Assembly (NCBI GenBank): GCA_020852955.1
Contig: JADYZW010000012.1
Location: 1-52,677 of the forward strand
Origin: Deltaproteobacteria bacterium
GTDB lineage: Bacteria > Desulfobacterota > Binatia > UTPRO1
Length of the DNA: 52,677 nucleotides
Reading direction: 5' to 3'
Positions 16,845-26,562 of this stretch are shown in pieces (the first letter of the stretch is position 1; every line of letters starts with the position of its first letter). The notes below the pieces were generated by a model. It was not told the origin of the DNA. It made no database searches and saw nothing but the letters and a program-made list of their open reading frames with translations. The position numbers and the translations under genes were made by a program.

Positions 16845-18149
16845 TCAGATGAAGAACAGGAAGGTCATCGCGACGAAGATCGGTATCAGGATCGATCCCG
16901 ACCAGAGCATGTACCCGCCGAAGCTCGGCATCGCGACGCCCTGCTCCTCGGCGATGGCCTTCACCATGAAGTTCGGGCCGTTCCCGATGTAGCTGTTGGC
17001 TCCCATGAGCACCGAGCCGGCGGAGATCGCCGTGAGGAGCGTCGCGGAGACCGGACCTCCCGAGAGGTGTACGGCGGCATCGGCGCCCGGGCCGAGGCTC
17101 TGCGCCAGCGACACGAACGTGAGGTAGGTCGGCGCGTTGTCCAGGAAAGAGGAGAGCGAGCCCGACAGCCAGAAGAACTGCCACGGCGCCCGGATCCCGA
17201 ATTCGGCGCCGTGCACGCGGAGGATCTCGAGCGCGGGGATCATCGTCGCGAAGATGCCGGCGAAGAGCACGGCCACCTCGATGATCGGTCCGAACGTGAA
17301 GCCATTCTCTTTCCGGAGCGCTTGCGGCGTGGTCGCGAGCGAGAGGACCGTCATGGCCGCCATCACGCCGAGCCGTACGCCTTCGCGCACCGGGCCCTCG
17401 GGAAGCGACGGGCTGATCAGCACCGCGAGCACGACGCCGAGGAGGTACAGCGCATTCATCGTTCCCGCGAGGTGCAGCGGCACCAGCCGCTCGACGTCCC
17501 GTCGGAGATCCGCCGCCGACTCCTTCGCGACCGCGCGCGCGTCCATGACGTAGAAAATCCCCAGCAGGACCGACACGACGAAGATCCATTCCGGCACGAG
17601 CCGCAACGTCCAGAAGAACGGCACCCCGCGCAGATAGCCGAGGAAGAGCGGCGGATCGCCGAGCGGCGTGAGCAAGCCGGCGCAGTTCGAGACGACGAAG
17701 ATGAAGAGGAGCGGAATATGGCCGACGTGCTTGCGCTCGGAATTGGTTTGGAGGAGCGGCCGGATCAGCAGCATGCTGGCGCCCGTCGTTCCGATGAAAT
17801 TCGCGAGGAGCGCGCCGACCGCGAGGAACGTCGTATTGATGGCGGGCGTCGCGCGCAGGTCGCCGCGCAGGACGATACCGCCCGAGATCGTGAAGAGGGC
17901 CCCCAGGAGCGCGATGAACGACACGTACTCGAGCGTCGTGTGCCAGAGGAGGTGCGGGTCGTGGGTCGCGACGTACAGCGCGACCGGCGCCCCGAGGACC
18001 GCGCTCACGATCCCCTTGTTGGCGTTGCTCTCCCAGAAGTGCGGCCACCGCAGCGGGAGGAGCGCGATGCCGAGCAGCATCAACGCGAAGGGAGCGATCG
18101 ACCAGAACGGGAGCGTCGCCCCCAACGACACCGCGTGCGCCTCGGCCAT
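16845..18149 (-). CDS. Putative Na+/H+ antiporter or citrate-type permease
   Basis: About 434 residues with 11 to 12 hydrophobic segments. Recognisable features are ANFIGTTGASMLLIRPLL and SNCAGLLTPLGDPPLFLGY in the first half and FLDNAPTYLTF with SVLMGANSYIGNGPNFMVKA in the second. These paired discontinuous-helix motifs are typical of the ion transporter (IT) superfamily, closest to the proteins annotated as sodium:proton antiporter (CitMHS_2). It should exchange Na+ for H+ across the inner membrane. The frame is open to a GTG at 18185; the ATG at 18149 is preferred, though neither has a good ribosome site. Confidence 0.82.
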   Translation of the reverse strand: MAEAHAVSLGATLPFWSIAPFALMLLGIALLPLRWPHFWESNANKGIVSAVLGAPVALYVATHDPHLLWHTTLEYVSFIALLGALFTISGGIVLRGDLRATPAINTTFLAVGALLANFIGTTGASMLLIRPLLQTNSERKHVGHIPLLFIFVVSNCAGLLTPLGDPPLFLGYLRGVPFFWTLRLVPEWIFVVSVLLGIFYVMDARAVAKESAADLRRDVERLVPLHLAGTMNALYLLGVVLAVLISPSLPEGPVREGVRLGVMAAMTVLSLATTPQALRKENGFTFGPIIEVAVLFAGIFATMIPALEILRVHGAEFGIRAPWQFFWLSGSLSSFLDNAPTYLTFVSLAQSLGPGADAAVHLSGGPVSATLLTAISAGSVLMGANSYIGNGPNFMVKAIAEEQGVAMPSFGGYMLWSGSILIPIFVAMTFLFFI

Positions 18150-18251
18150 GCGCGGACGTATATGCAGCGAACGTCCGTCGGCCACAAGCGACGGCGCACC
18201 GGGCGCGAAGCCCGGCGCGCCGCGGTCCCGACCGAGGCTCGACGGTTCGGA

Positions 18252-19439
18252 CTAGTCCTTCTTGTACATCGCGATGACGCAGGCGCCACCGAGGCCGAGG
18301 TTGTGCTGCAGGGCGACCTTCGCCCCCGGCACCTGGCGCTCGGACTCCACCAGCCCGCGGAGCTGAGAGTTCAGCTCGAAACACTGCGCGAGCCCCGTCG
18401 CCCCGAGGGGATGCCCCTTCGAGAGCAGGCCTCCCGACGGGTTGACGACCCACGTGCCGCCGTAGGTGGTCTGGTTCTCGTCGATGAGCTTGCCCGCCTG
18501 CCCCTCGCCGCAGAGTCCGAGCCCTTCGTAGGTGATGAGCTCATTCGGCGTGAAACAGTCGTGCAGCTCGATCACCTGCACGTCCTCGGGACCGAGCCCG
18601 CTCCGCTCGTAGACCTGCGTGGCGGCAGCCCTGGTGAGGTCCTGGCCGACCATCTTGATCATCGATTGCTCGAAGCTCGTCGGATAGTCGGTGGTCATGG
18701 TCATCGCGGGAATGGAGACGCCCTTGCCGGCGCCGTGCTTCTTCGCGAACTCCTCCGAGCACAGGATCGCCGCCGCCGAGCCGTCGGACGTCGGACAGCA
18801 CTGGAACTTGGTGAGCGGGTCGAAGACCATCGGCGCGGCCAGGATCTCCTCGAGCGACGAGGCCTGACGGAACTGCGAGCGCGGATTGGCGACCGCGTGC
18901 CGGCGGTTCTTCACGGCGACCTTGGCGAGTTGCTCCTTGGTCGTGCCGTACCTCTTCATGTGCTCACGCCCCGCGCCGCCGAACATCTGGGCCGCCGCCG
19001 GCGCCGACTCGAAGCCCTGCATCGACATCATCACCTGCATGTGCTGGTCCATCGGGTGCGTGCGGTCGGTGAACTTTGCGCCGAGCGAGCCTCGCTCCAT
19101 CTTCTCGAAGCCGAGTGCCAGCACGCACTCGTTCATGCCGCTCGCGATCGCCTGGTAGGCGAGGTAGAGCGCGGTGGAGCCGGTCGAGCAGTTGTTGTTC
19201 AGGTTGTAGACGGGAATGCCGGTCAGGCCGAGCTGATAGACGGCGCGCTGTCCGCAGGTCGACTCGCCGTACACGTAGCCGACGAAGGCCTGCTCGATCA
19301 GATCGTACGAGATGCCGGCGTCCTTGAGGGCCTGTTCTCCGGCTTGCTTGCTGAGCTCGGGGTAGTCCTTCTCGCCGGGTTTGAAGAACTGCGTCATGCC
19401 GACGCCGATCACGGACACCTTGCGCGGATTCTTGATCAT
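18252..19439 (-). CDS. SCP2-type thiolase / lipid-transfer acetyl-CoA acetyltransferase
   Basis: 395 residues from the ATG at 19439, preceded by AAGGAG. The N terminus is [11 protein letters not shown], the nucleophile Cys84 lies in [12 protein letters not shown], a conserved His lies in [10 protein letters not shown], and KGHPLGATG completes the active site. The family cleaves 3-ketoacyl-CoA or condenses acyl-CoAs; members without the second canonical Cys loop often act on sterol side chains or branched acids. It follows the acyl-CoA dehydrogenase by 26 bp. A long fused frame to 20267 is only a shadow upstream. Confidence 0.92.
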   Translation of the reverse strand: MIKNPRKVSVIGVGMTQFFKPGEKDYPELSKQAGEQALKDAGISYDLIEQAFVGYVYGESTCGQRAVYQLGLTGIPVYNLNNNCSTGSTALYLAYQAIASGMNECVLALGFEKMERGSLGAKFTDRTHPMDQHMQVMMSMQGFESAPAAAQMFGGAGREHMKRYGTTKEQLAKVAVKNRRHAVANPRSQFRQASSLEEILAAPMVFDPLTKFQCCPTSDGSAAAILCSEEFAKKHGAGKGVSIPAMTMTTDYPTSFEQSMIKMVGQDLTRAAATQVYERSGLGPEDVQVIELHDCFTPNELITYEGLGLCGEGQAGKLIDENQTTYGGTWVVNPSGGLLSKGHPLGATGLAQCFELNSQLRGLVESERQVPGAKVALQHNLGLGGACVIAMYKKD

Positions 19440-19465
19440 TCGAATGACTCCTTGTGGGCTCGGGA

Positions 19466-20605
19466 CTAGAGTCCCATGGATTTGGCGATGATGATCTTCA
19501 TGATCTCGGTCGTGCCCGCAAAGATCGTCTGGATGCGGGCATCGCGGTAGGCTCGGCAGATGGGATACTCCTCCATGAAGCCGTAGCCGCCGTAGAACTG
19601 CAGGCAGAGGTCGATGTTGCGTTTGCACATCTCGGTGACCCACCACTTGGCCATGCTCGTTTCTTTGATGATGGCGGTGCCCTTGATGTGCTCGTCGATC
19701 AGCCGGTCGACGAACACGCGGCCGAGCTCGACCTCGGTCGCGATCTCCGCAAGCTTGAACTGCGTGTTCTGGAACTTGGCGATCGGTTTCCCGAATGCCT
19801 GACGTTCCTGCGTGTACTTGATGGCTTGCTCGAGAACCGTCTCGACGCCGGCCTGCGCGCCGATCGCGCAGACGAGCCGCTCCTGCTGGAGCTTCTCCAT
19901 CAGGTAGTAGAATCCCTGGCCTTCCTGGCCGAGCAGGTTGTCGGCGGAGACCCGACAATCCGCGAAGTGCATCTCGGCGGTGTCCTGCGAGTGCATGCCC
20001 ATCTTGTCGAGCTTGCGCCCCTTCTCGAAGCCCGGCGTGCCGCTCTCCACGACGATCAGGCTCACGCCGCCGTGGCGCGACTCGAGATCGGTCTTGGCGG
20101 CCACGATCACGAGGTCGCAGAGGATACCGTTCGAGATGAAGGTCTTCTGGCCGTTGATCACGTACGCGTCGCCGTCGCGGACGGCGGTCGTCTTGATGCC
20201 AGCGAGATCGGAGCCCGTATTGGGCTCGGTCATCGCGATCGCGGTGATGGTGTCGCCGCTCGCGCACCCGGGCAGCCAGCGCTCCTTCTGCGCCTCGTTG
20301 CCGTAGCTGTCGATGTACGGAACGACGATGTCGCTGTGCAGTCCGGCCGTAAACCCGGACGACCCGGCCTTCACGATTTCTTCGTTGATGATCGCGGCGT
20401 AGCCGAAGTCGGCACTCGAACCGCCGTACTTCGGCTCGAGCATCGGACAGAGGTAGCCCTGCTCGCCCGCCTTCTTCCAGGTCTCACGGTCGACGATACG
20501 CTGCGCCTCCCAGCGCTCGACGTTCGGCGTGATCTCGCGCTCGCAGAACTTCCGGAATTGCTCGCGAAACAACTCGTGCTCTCGGGTGAAGACTCGGCGT
20601 TCCAT
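19466..20605 (-). CDS. Acyl-CoA dehydrogenase, long-chain (LCAD)-like
   Basis: A 379-residue FAD enzyme for alpha,beta-dehydrogenation of acyl-CoA. It has [11 protein letters not shown] (124-134), [10 protein letters not shown] (151-160), [13 protein letters not shown] (267-279) and a C terminus [10 protein letters not shown]. The position of the MCAD catalytic Glu (IYEGT) holds Ala363. As in LCAD, the base is more likely Glu259 on helix G, aligned with Glu261 of human LCAD. The TetR gene lies 18 bp upstream and the thiolase 26 bp downstream, forming one beta-oxidation operon. Confidence 0.93.
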   Translation of the reverse strand: MERRVFTREHELFREQFRKFCEREITPNVERWEAQRIVDRETWKKAGEQGYLCPMLEPKYGGSSADFGYAAIINEEIVKAGSSGFTAGLHSDIVVPYIDSYGNEAQKERWLPGCASGDTITAIAMTEPNTGSDLAGIKTTAVRDGDAYVINGQKTFISNGILCDLVIVAAKTDLESRHGGVSLIVVESGTPGFEKGRKLDKMGMHSQDTAEMHFADCRVSADNLLGQEGQGFYYLMEKLQQERLVCAIGAQAGVETVLEQAIKYTQERQAFGKPIAKFQNTQFKLAEIATEVELGRVFVDRLIDEHIKGTAIIKETSMAKWWVTEMCKRNIDLCLQFYGGYGFMEEYPICRAYRDARIQTIFAGTTEIMKIIIAKSMGL

Positions 20606-20623
20606 GGGATCCTTCTCCTGGCG

Positions 20624-21277
20624 CTAGGACGCGCGCTGCGAAACGACGGCGCGTCGATCGTTGGGTGCGAGGGCGCGGTGGCCCATCTGCAGCAGCGTCG
20701 TCGTGAACCGGGCGAGGTCCCGCGGGTGGGTGGGCTTCGCGACCGGAGCGAGCAGATCGCGGGCGATGAAATACATCAGCGCCGCACCCCAGCTGTTGAG
20801 GGTGAAGAAGAACGGATCGATGTCGGCGAAGACCCCGCGACGCTGCCCCTCGCAGACGAAATCGACGGAAAGATCGATCAGCGGCTGCAGGTAGGTGCGG
20901 ACGATCTTCACGGCTGCGGGATGGCGGTCAACGGAGGTGCGCGCGACCATGCGCGCGAAATCGGGCTCCTCCGCGACGACCGCGAGGACGGCGCGGCTCA
21001 CGCGATCGAGCTGCACGAAGGGGTCGCCGTTGGGCGCGAGGCTCTCCCGGAAGACCGGCTCGATCTTCGCGAAGACCTGCTCGTGCGCGGCCACGAACAG
21101 CGCCTCCTTGTTCCTGAAGTGGTAGAAGAGGCTCGGCCGCTGGATCCCGACGCGATCGGCGATCTCCTGCATCTTCGCCCCAACGAAACCGTCACGCGCG
21201 AAGATCGCCTGGGCGGCGTCGATGATGCGCTCACGGGTGTCGTCCGCGGCGGGTCCGGGGCGCGTGCGCGACGGCAT
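20624..21277 (-). CDS. TetR-family transcriptional regulator
   Basis: A 217-residue repressor with the N-terminal TetR helix-turn-helix (ERIIDAAQAIFARDGF, then MQEIADRVGIQRPSLFYHFRNKEAL) and an all-helical ligand domain. It is the first gene of the acyl-CoA dehydrogenase-thiolase operon. A palindrome lies 11 bp before its start. The likely logic, inferred, is autorepression released by an acyl-CoA or fatty acid. Confidence 0.92.
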   Translation of the reverse strand: MPSRTRPGPAADDTRERIIDAAQAIFARDGFVGAKMQEIADRVGIQRPSLFYHFRNKEALFVAAHEQVFAKIEPVFRESLAPNGDPFVQLDRVSRAVLAVVAEEPDFARMVARTSVDRHPAAVKIVRTYLQPLIDLSVDFVCEGQRRGVFADIDPFFFTLNSWGAALMYFIARDLLAPVAKPTHPRDLARFTTTLLQMGHRALAPNDRRAVVSQRAS

Positions 21278-21288
21278 GACGGCGTCTA

Positions 21289-21304
21289 CCTACACGTATG
21301 TAGG
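21289..21304. promoter_or_regulatory. Palindromic operator for the TetR operon
   Basis: CCTACA CGTA TGTAGG has perfect 6-bp arms around a 4-bp centre and lies 12 bp from the tetR ATG, within the probable promoter. Its size and symmetry fit a TetR dimer site. It is the only such palindrome I noticed in the intergenic stretch. Confidence 0.65.
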
Positions 21305-21348
21305 CGCTGGTGCAAGGCCCTGCACTTCGCACCGGACTCGCGCGCACC

Positions 21349-21376
21349 TTGACGCGCGGGGAAGCGACCTTAGGTT
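21349..21376 (+). promoter_or_regulatory. Candidate sigma-70 promoter for the hsp20 pair
   Basis: TTGACG (21349-21354) is followed after 16 bp by TAGGTT (21371-21376), 65 bp before the ATG. The -35 is good and the -10 is poor. No HrcA/CIRCE repeat or clear heat-shock sigma site is visible. Confidence 0.35.
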
Positions 21377-21440
21377 TGCGAGCGACCGAGGCGGCACCGT
21401 CGAAATCGCCGCCCGCCCACCATTTCGTGAGGAGGCTCCC

Positions 21441-21887
21441 ATGACTCGCTTTCGTATGTCGTCTGGTTTCGACCCCGTCGCCGGCCTGCTGAACCTCCAG
21501 CGCGAGTTGGAGCGCGTGTTCGACAAGCCGTTCGGCATCGATCTCGGCCCGTCCGGCCGCGGCGTCTTTCCGCCCGTCAACGTCTTCGCCGACAAGACCG
21601 GCTGCGTCGTGAAGCTGGAGGTGCCGGGCGTCGCGCCCGAGGACGTCGCCATCGAGGCCGCGGGCCGCACGCTGACGGTGAGCGGCAAGCGCGAGGTCCC
21701 GCAGCCGGCCGAAGGCAGCTTCCATCGCCGCGAGCGCGGCGCCGGGCAGTTCTCCCGCTCGCTCCAGTTGCCGACCGATCTCGACCTCGGGCGCGCCGAG
21801 GCGTCCTACAAGCACGGCATCCTGACGGTGCGCGTTCCCAAGAAGGAAGAAGCCAAGCCGCGGCAGATCGCCGTCAACGCGGCCTGA
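21441..21887 (+). CDS. Small heat-shock protein, Hsp20/alpha-crystallin family (first copy)
   Basis: 148 residues from the ATG at 21441, with GAGGAGG five bases before it. The alpha-crystallin domain runs from about residue 42 (FPPVNVFADKTGCVVKLEVPGV) to YKHGILTVRVPKKE, followed by the conserved I-x-V tail motif IAVNA. It is an ATP-independent holdase that binds unfolded proteins. It is the first of two tandem hsp20 genes separated by about 40 bp. Confidence 0.95.
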   Translation: MTRFRMSSGFDPVAGLLNLQRELERVFDKPFGIDLGPSGRGVFPPVNVFADKTGCVVKLEVPGVAPEDVAIEAAGRTLTVSGKREVPQPAEGSFHRRERGAGQFSRSLQLPTDLDLGRAEASYKHGILTVRVPKKEEAKPRQIAVNAA

Positions 21888-21928
21888 GACCGGTTCGGCG
21901 CGAAGTACGACTCCAGGAGGTGACACCG

Positions 21929-22321
21929 ATGACCCAGCAAGAGCTCAACGTTCCCGAGAAGCAGGAAACCCGCGGCGAGTTGACCCGTGCAGGGCGCACG
22001 TACGTGCCGCAAGTCGACATCTTCGAGACCAAGGAAGCCCTCTGGCTGTGGGCGGACATGCCCGGCATCGACGAGGAGTCCCTGAACGTCCACCTCGACG
22101 ACGGCGTGCTGACCATCGAGGGCCAGGTCGACGTGAAGCAGTATGCGGAGATGAGCCCGCTCTATACGGAGTACAACGTCGGCAACTACGTCCGCCGCTT
22201 CACCCTGTCGAACGACGTCGACAGCCATCGCATCGTCGCCCGCATGCAGCACGGCGTCCTCTCCCTCGAGATCCCGAAGGCGGAGCGGGCGAAGCCGCGC
22301 CGCATCACGCTCACGCAGTAG
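21929..22321 (+). CDS. Small heat-shock protein, Hsp20/alpha-crystallin family (second copy)
   Basis: 130 residues from the ATG at 21929, which has AGGAGG at eight-base spacing; an upstream GTG at 21920 overlaps that site and is unlikely. The domain includes YVPQVDIFETKEALWLWADMPG and VLSLEIPKAERAKPRRI. The last motif is RITLT, matching the I-x-I/V anchor. It differs enough from the first copy that the two may co-assemble or have distinct clients. Confidence 0.95.
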   Translation: MTQQELNVPEKQETRGELTRAGRTYVPQVDIFETKEALWLWADMPGIDEESLNVHLDDGVLTIEGQVDVKQYAEMSPLYTEYNVGNYVRRFTLSNDVDSHRIVARMQHGVLSLEIPKAERAKPRRITLTQ

Positions 22322-22333
22322 CGTTCCCCCCTC

Positions 22334-22365
22334 GGGGCCACGCGCCGCGCTCCGCGCGTGGCCCC
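22334..22365 (+). terminator. Hairpin terminator of the hsp20 operon
   Basis: A perfect 11-bp stem (GGGGCCACGCG at 22334-22344 with CGCGTGGCCCC at 22355-22365) encloses a 10-base loop, starting 12 bp after the second hsp20 stop. No T run follows, as is usual in this GC-rich genome. Confidence 0.6.
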
Positions 22366-22415
22366 CGCGAGGCGTTCCGCTTGAGTTTCCGTCGGCGGGC
22401 GCCTACCAAGCCGGC

Positions 22416-23840
22416 GTGTCCGGTTCGCTTCCCGCCGCCTCCGCTTCGCGGCGTTCCGTCACCGCGGCGCTCGTCGCGGCGCTGCTCGCGGGCGTCGCGG
22501 CGCGGATGTGGCTGCTCGAGCTCGCGCCCCGCTACGGGTTCCTCGGCGATCACGTGGACTACGTGTGCTGGGGCCGACAGGCCGCCCGGGCGGGCGTTCT
22601 CGATCTCTACCGCGAAGGACCGGGCACCTGCCTCACGGACGCGCCCATCGACGGGCGGACGCAACGCCTCCGGACGGGCACAGCCGAGCGCCTGAACTAT
22701 CCGCCGCTGGCTGCGTACGCCTTCGCCCTGCAAGGCGCGCTGCTCGAGCGGCTCGATCCCGACCCGGTCGCCAACACCGTCACGTCCCGCGTCGTCTACG
22801 CTACGAGCACCACGCTCGCCGAGTTCGCGATCGCCCTCGGGGTCTTCGGCGTCGTCCGCAGCTTCGCCACGGCATCCTCCGCCGTCGCCGCCGGCGCCGC
22901 CGTATGGATCGCGCCGCCGCTCCTCCTCGACGGCGCGTTCTGGGGCCAGACCGAGTCCTGGGTGCTGGCCCCCGGCGTTTGGATGGTCGCCGCGATGACG
23001 CGCGCGCGCTGGCTCACGGCCGGGGCGCTCTGGGGCGTCGCGCTCGCGGCGAAGCCGTCGGGGCTGATCTTCGCCCCGCTCTGGCTCTACGCGTTCCTCT
23101 TCCGCGCGCGGCGCGCGCGGATCGTCGGCGGCGGGCTGGTCGCCGTCCTGGTGCTCAATGCCACGGCTCTCCCCTTCTGGATCGACTCGGGCGACGCCTG
23201 GCTCCGCGCCGCGTATCTCGAGAACTTCGTCTATCGGCTGCAGTGGACGACCGCGATGAGCTTCAACGTCTGGTACGCGGACCTGCTGACGACGGGCGTC
23301 CTCGACCCGCGGCGGCCGCTCCTGGGCCTCACCCGCGACGCCTGGGGCACGCTGCTCCTCGCCGCCGGCCTCGCCGCCGCCTACGTGCTCACGCGCGCCT
23401 GGGAGCGGCGCGACCCGGGCCGCGCGTGCTACGGCATGCTGCCGCTCGCGGCGCTGGTGATGCTCGCGGCGGTCCTGCTGCCGACCCGCGTCCACAGCAC
23501 GTACGGCGCGTTCACGACGCCGTTCCTGATCGCGACGGCGTTCCTCCTCCCGCGGGCGGCGCCCGGCGTGGCGGCATGCCTGGTCACCATGAGCCTCCAG
23601 ATCCTCTCCTGGCAGTGGGGCCACCTGCTCGCCATGCACCTGCAGCCGGACGAGTCGATCTTTCCCCCGGCGGTGCGCGCCTACCGCCGGGAGCTTCGCC
23701 GGCTCGACGCGCCTCGCGAGTGGGCGCTCACGGTCGCGAACCTCCTGGCCGCCGCAGCCGTCGCGGGCGGCATCGCGGCGACGCGCCGCCCTCAGGACGA
23801 TCGGCGACGACCGGGCGGCGACACGAGCACCGCGCGGTGA
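22416..23840 (+). CDS. Polytopic membrane protein, glycosyltransferase 39/87-like
   Basis: 474 residues from a GTG, with about ten hydrophobic segments. The first periplasmic loop holds the acidic GDHVDYVCWGRQA and later RLNYPPLAAYAF, reminiscent of the GT-C fold, in which an Asp-rich first loop and a Tyr-Pro-Pro motif bind lipid-linked sugar donors. Other loops include FWGQTESWVLAPGVW and ALAAKPSGLIFAPLW. It would transfer a sugar or mannose from a polyprenyl carrier on the outer face of the inner membrane. The GT-C assignment is by fold pattern. The next gene overlaps it by GTGA. Confidence 0.75.
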   Translation: MSGSLPAASASRRSVTAALVAALLAGVAARMWLLELAPRYGFLGDHVDYVCWGRQAARAGVLDLYREGPGTCLTDAPIDGRTQRLRTGTAERLNYPPLAAYAFALQGALLERLDPDPVANTVTSRVVYATSTTLAEFAIALGVFGVVRSFATASSAVAAGAAVWIAPPLLLDGAFWGQTESWVLAPGVWMVAAMTRARWLTAGALWGVALAAKPSGLIFAPLWLYAFLFRARRARIVGGGLVAVLVLNATALPFWIDSGDAWLRAAYLENFVYRLQWTTAMSFNVWYADLLTTGVLDPRRPLLGLTRDAWGTLLLAAGLAAAYVLTRAWERRDPGRACYGMLPLAALVMLAAVLLPTRVHSTYGAFTTPFLIATAFLLPRAAPGVAACLVTMSLQILSWQWGHLLAMHLQPDESIFPPAVRAYRRELRRLDAPREWALTVANLLAAAAVAGGIAATRRPQDDRRRPGGDTSTAR

Positions 23841-25159
23841 GCGACGCGGGACGCCTCTCCGCGGCGGGGGCGCTGCGCGCTCCCGAGTGGCTGGCGCTCG
23901 CCGCCGTCGCGGGGTTCCTCACGGTGGCCACCCACACCCGCTGGGGCGGCTGGAACGACGCCTCGCGGCTCGCGATGGTGGAGGCGATCGTCGAGCACGG
24001 CCGGCTCTGGGTGGACGGCACCGAGATGGGTCGCAAGAGCGGCGACGTGTGCATGATCGACGGGCGCTACTACTCGGACAAGCCCCCGGCCGTCGCGCTC
24101 CTGGCGGTCCCCGCCTACGCTGCGGCGGTGGCGCGCGGCGTCACGTTCCGCACCGATCTCCCCCGGGCGTACTACTGGACGACCCTTCTCACCATCGGGG
24201 CGACGACCTGGCTCGGCCTGCTCTTCCTGGCGCACTTTCTCGTGCGCCTGGTGCCCGATCCGACGTGGCGCGCGCTCACGATCCTCGCGCTCGGACTCGG
24301 CTCGTTGAACGCCGCGTACAGCGTCACGTTCTCCAACCATCCGCCCTCGGCGACGGCGCTGCTCGCCGGAACGCTCCTCGCCTGGTCGTGGCGCCGGTTC
24401 GGCGGCGGACTTGCGGGTCTGGCGATCGGCGGCCTCCTCGTCGGCCTCGCCGCGACCGCCGATCACGGGGCAGTCTTCTACCTCCCCTTCCTGTTGCTGT
24501 ACGTCGGCTGGCCGGGTGCTCCGCGACCCCGCGTCGCCGTCCTCACGTTCGCCGTCGCGGCCGCTCTGCCCCTGCTCGGCTACCTGGCCTACGCCTACGC
24601 GCTTTCGGGCAGCCTGCTGCCGCTCTCGCTGCAACCCCGGCTCTTCGAGTACCCCGGCTCGTACTTCTCGGCGGATGCCGGCCATCTCGCCGGCTCCTCC
24701 CTGCCTCACGCATCGCTCCGCGCGTTTCTCGCCTACGTATGGCTCTGCAGCTTCGGCGAGCGCGGTCTCTTCGCGACCACGCCGGTGGTCTTCTTCGTTC
24801 TGCTCGGCATGCGGCGTCTCGCGGTCGACCAGGCGTACCCCTGGCGCGCCGAGCTCGCGCTCGTCCTCACGCCGACCGCGGCGCTCGTCGCCTACTACCT
24901 CCTCACGTCGAACAATCCGGGCGGCAACAGCTACGGCGTGCGTTGGTTCTGCCTCTTCATCCCGCTCCTGCTCGTGTTCCTCGCCGACGCCTACGCCGCG
25001 TTCCCCTCACGCGCCGGGAGGACCGCGTTCCGGATCGCGCTCGTCGCGTCGGTGCCGCTTGCGATGATCGGCGCGCTCGATCCCTGGCTCGATCCGACCC
25101 CCTGGGGCACGGGCTACGCGTGGGTCGTCGTGCTGCGCGCGCACGGCTGGTGGTGGTAG
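23837..25159 (+). CDS. Polytopic membrane protein, glycosyltransferase-like
   Basis: About 440 residues from the GTG at 23837, overlapping the upstream stop. It has about ten hydrophobic segments. The first outer loop has GGWNDASRLAMVEAIVEHG and DGRYYSDKPPAVALLAVPAY, the DKPP/YSDKPP pattern of ArnT/PMT-type glycosyltransferases. Later loops carry NHPPSATALLAG and SNNPGGNSYGVRWFC. It probably works with the preceding gene in envelope glycan synthesis. The substrate cannot be read from sequence. Confidence 0.78.
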   Translation: MSDAGRLSAAGALRAPEWLALAAVAGFLTVATHTRWGGWNDASRLAMVEAIVEHGRLWVDGTEMGRKSGDVCMIDGRYYSDKPPAVALLAVPAYAAAVARGVTFRTDLPRAYYWTTLLTIGATTWLGLLFLAHFLVRLVPDPTWRALTILALGLGSLNAAYSVTFSNHPPSATALLAGTLLAWSWRRFGGGLAGLAIGGLLVGLAATADHGAVFYLPFLLLYVGWPGAPRPRVAVLTFAVAAALPLLGYLAYAYALSGSLLPLSLQPRLFEYPGSYFSADAGHLAGSSLPHASLRAFLAYVWLCSFGERGLFATTPVVFFVLLGMRRLAVDQAYPWRAELALVLTPTAALVAYYLLTSNNPGGNSYGVRWFCLFIPLLLVFLADAYAAFPSRAGRTAFRIALVASVPLAMIGALDPWLDPTPWGTGYAWVVVLRAHGWWW

Positions 25160-25215
25160 CGCCCGCGGCGATCACGAGTTGATTTTTCGCATCGCCTGGC
25201 GGAAGCTCGCTCGTC

Positions 25216-26562
25216 ATGGGCTACAATGCGTGGTTCCAGTGCATCAACGGCTGCGACGGACAGTTCTCCTTGCTCGAGATCATCTACCGCTGCCCGACCT
25301 GCGGCGACCTCCTAGAAGTGCGGCACGACGTCGACGCGCTTCGCACGCGCGCTCCGGCGGCCTGGATGCAGCTCTTCGAGGAGCGCAACCGCAAGGGCGT
25401 GTACCCCTACGGCTCCGGCGTGTGGGGCAAGAAGGAGTGGGTCGTCCCCTTCATCGACAACGAGAACATCGTCTCCACGTTCGAGGGCAACAGCAATCTC
25501 CTGTGGGCCGAGCGCTACGGGCGTCAGATCCACGTCGAGGATCTCTGGGTCAAGCAGTGCGGCAATTCGCATACCGGCTCGTTCAAGGACCTCGGCATGA
25601 CGGTGCTCGTCTCCGTCGTGAAGCAGATGATCGCCGACGGTCAGCCGATCGACGCGGTCGCGTGCGCGTCGACGGGCGACACCTCGGCCGCGCTTGCCTC
25701 CTACTGTGCGGCGGCCGGCATCGCGTCGATCGTGCTCCTGCCGCGCAACAAGGTCTCGCCGGCGCAGCTCGTGCAGCCGCTCGCGAACGGCGCGCTCGTC
25801 CTCTCGCTCGACGCCGACTTCGACGGCTGTATGGCCGTCGTGCAGGAGATCACCACCCAGAAGCGCATCTACCTCGCGAACTCGATGAACAGCCTGCGCA
25901 TCGAGGGCCAGAAGACCGTCGCGATCGAAATCGTGCAGCAGTTCGACTGGGAGGTGCCCGACTGGGTGATCATTCCCGGCGGTAACCTCGGGAACGTGAC
26001 CGCCCTCGGCAAAGGTTTCCTGCTGCTGCAGGACCTCGGCCTCATCCAGAAGCTGCCGCGCATCTGCGTCGCCCAGGCCGAGCACGCGAATCCCCTCTAT
26101 CGCTCGTACCTGCAGCACTTCGAGCGCTTCGAACCCGTCACGGCGAAGAAGACGCTCGCGAGCGCCATCCAGATCGGCAACCCGGTAAGCGCCAAGCGGG
26201 CCATTCGCACGCTGCAGCGCTTCGACGGCGTCGTCGAGCAGGCGAGCGAGCAGGAGCTCGCGGACGAGTCCGCGCGCGCCGATCGCACCGGCATGTTCAA
26301 CTGTCCGCATACGGGCGTCGCGCTGGCCGCGCTCCGCAAGCTCGTCGAACGCCGGATCATCAAGGCGAGCGACCGCGTCGTGGTGGTCTCGACCGCCCAC
26401 GGCTTGAAGTTCGCCGACCAGAAGACGGCCTACCACCTCGGCACGCTCGAGGGCGTCAAGTCGACCTACCAGAATCTGCCCGTCGAGCTCCCAGCCGACG
26501 CCAAGCAGGTCGCGGACACGATCGCGCGCCACGTCGATCGCGCCCGGCTCCTCGAAGCCTGA
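25216..26562 (+). CDS. thrC: Threonine synthase
   Basis: 448 residues; makes threonine from O-phosphohomoserine with PLP. The PLP lysine is Lys124 in [21 protein letters not shown] and [16 protein letters not shown] form the phosphate and substrate pockets. An N-terminal zinc-ribbon-like part (Cys9, Cys13, Cys26, Cys29) is present, as in many archaeal-type threonine synthases. The stop and the start of the next gene overlap as TGATG. The shared substrate of this pair argues for a branch point (see the next gene). Confidence 0.95.
   Translation: MGYNAWFQCINGCDGQFSLLEIIYRCPTCGDLLEVRHDVDALRTRAPAAWMQLFEERNRKGVYPYGSGVWGKKEWVVPFIDNENIVSTFEGNSNLLWAERYGRQIHVEDLWVKQCGNSHTGSFKDLGMTVLVSVVKQMIADGQPIDAVACASTGDTSAALASYCAAAGIASIVLLPRNKVSPAQLVQPLANGALVLSLDADFDGCMAVVQEITTQKRIYLANSMNSLRIEGQKTVAIEIVQQFDWEVPDWVIIPGGNLGNVTALGKGFLLLQDLGLIQKLPRICVAQAEHANPLYRSYLQHFERFEPVTAKKTLASAIQIGNPVSAKRAIRTLQRFDGVVEQASEQELADESARADRTGMFNCPHTGVALAALRKLVERRIIKASDRVVVVSTAHGLKFADQKTAYHLGTLEGVKSTYQNLPVELPADAKQVADTIARHVDRARLLEA

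Noticed and set aside
16369..19469. 1032-codon plus-strand frame across the antiporter and thiolase genes
   Set aside because: Spans several real minus-strand genes and has no coherent domain; a GC-rich shadow.
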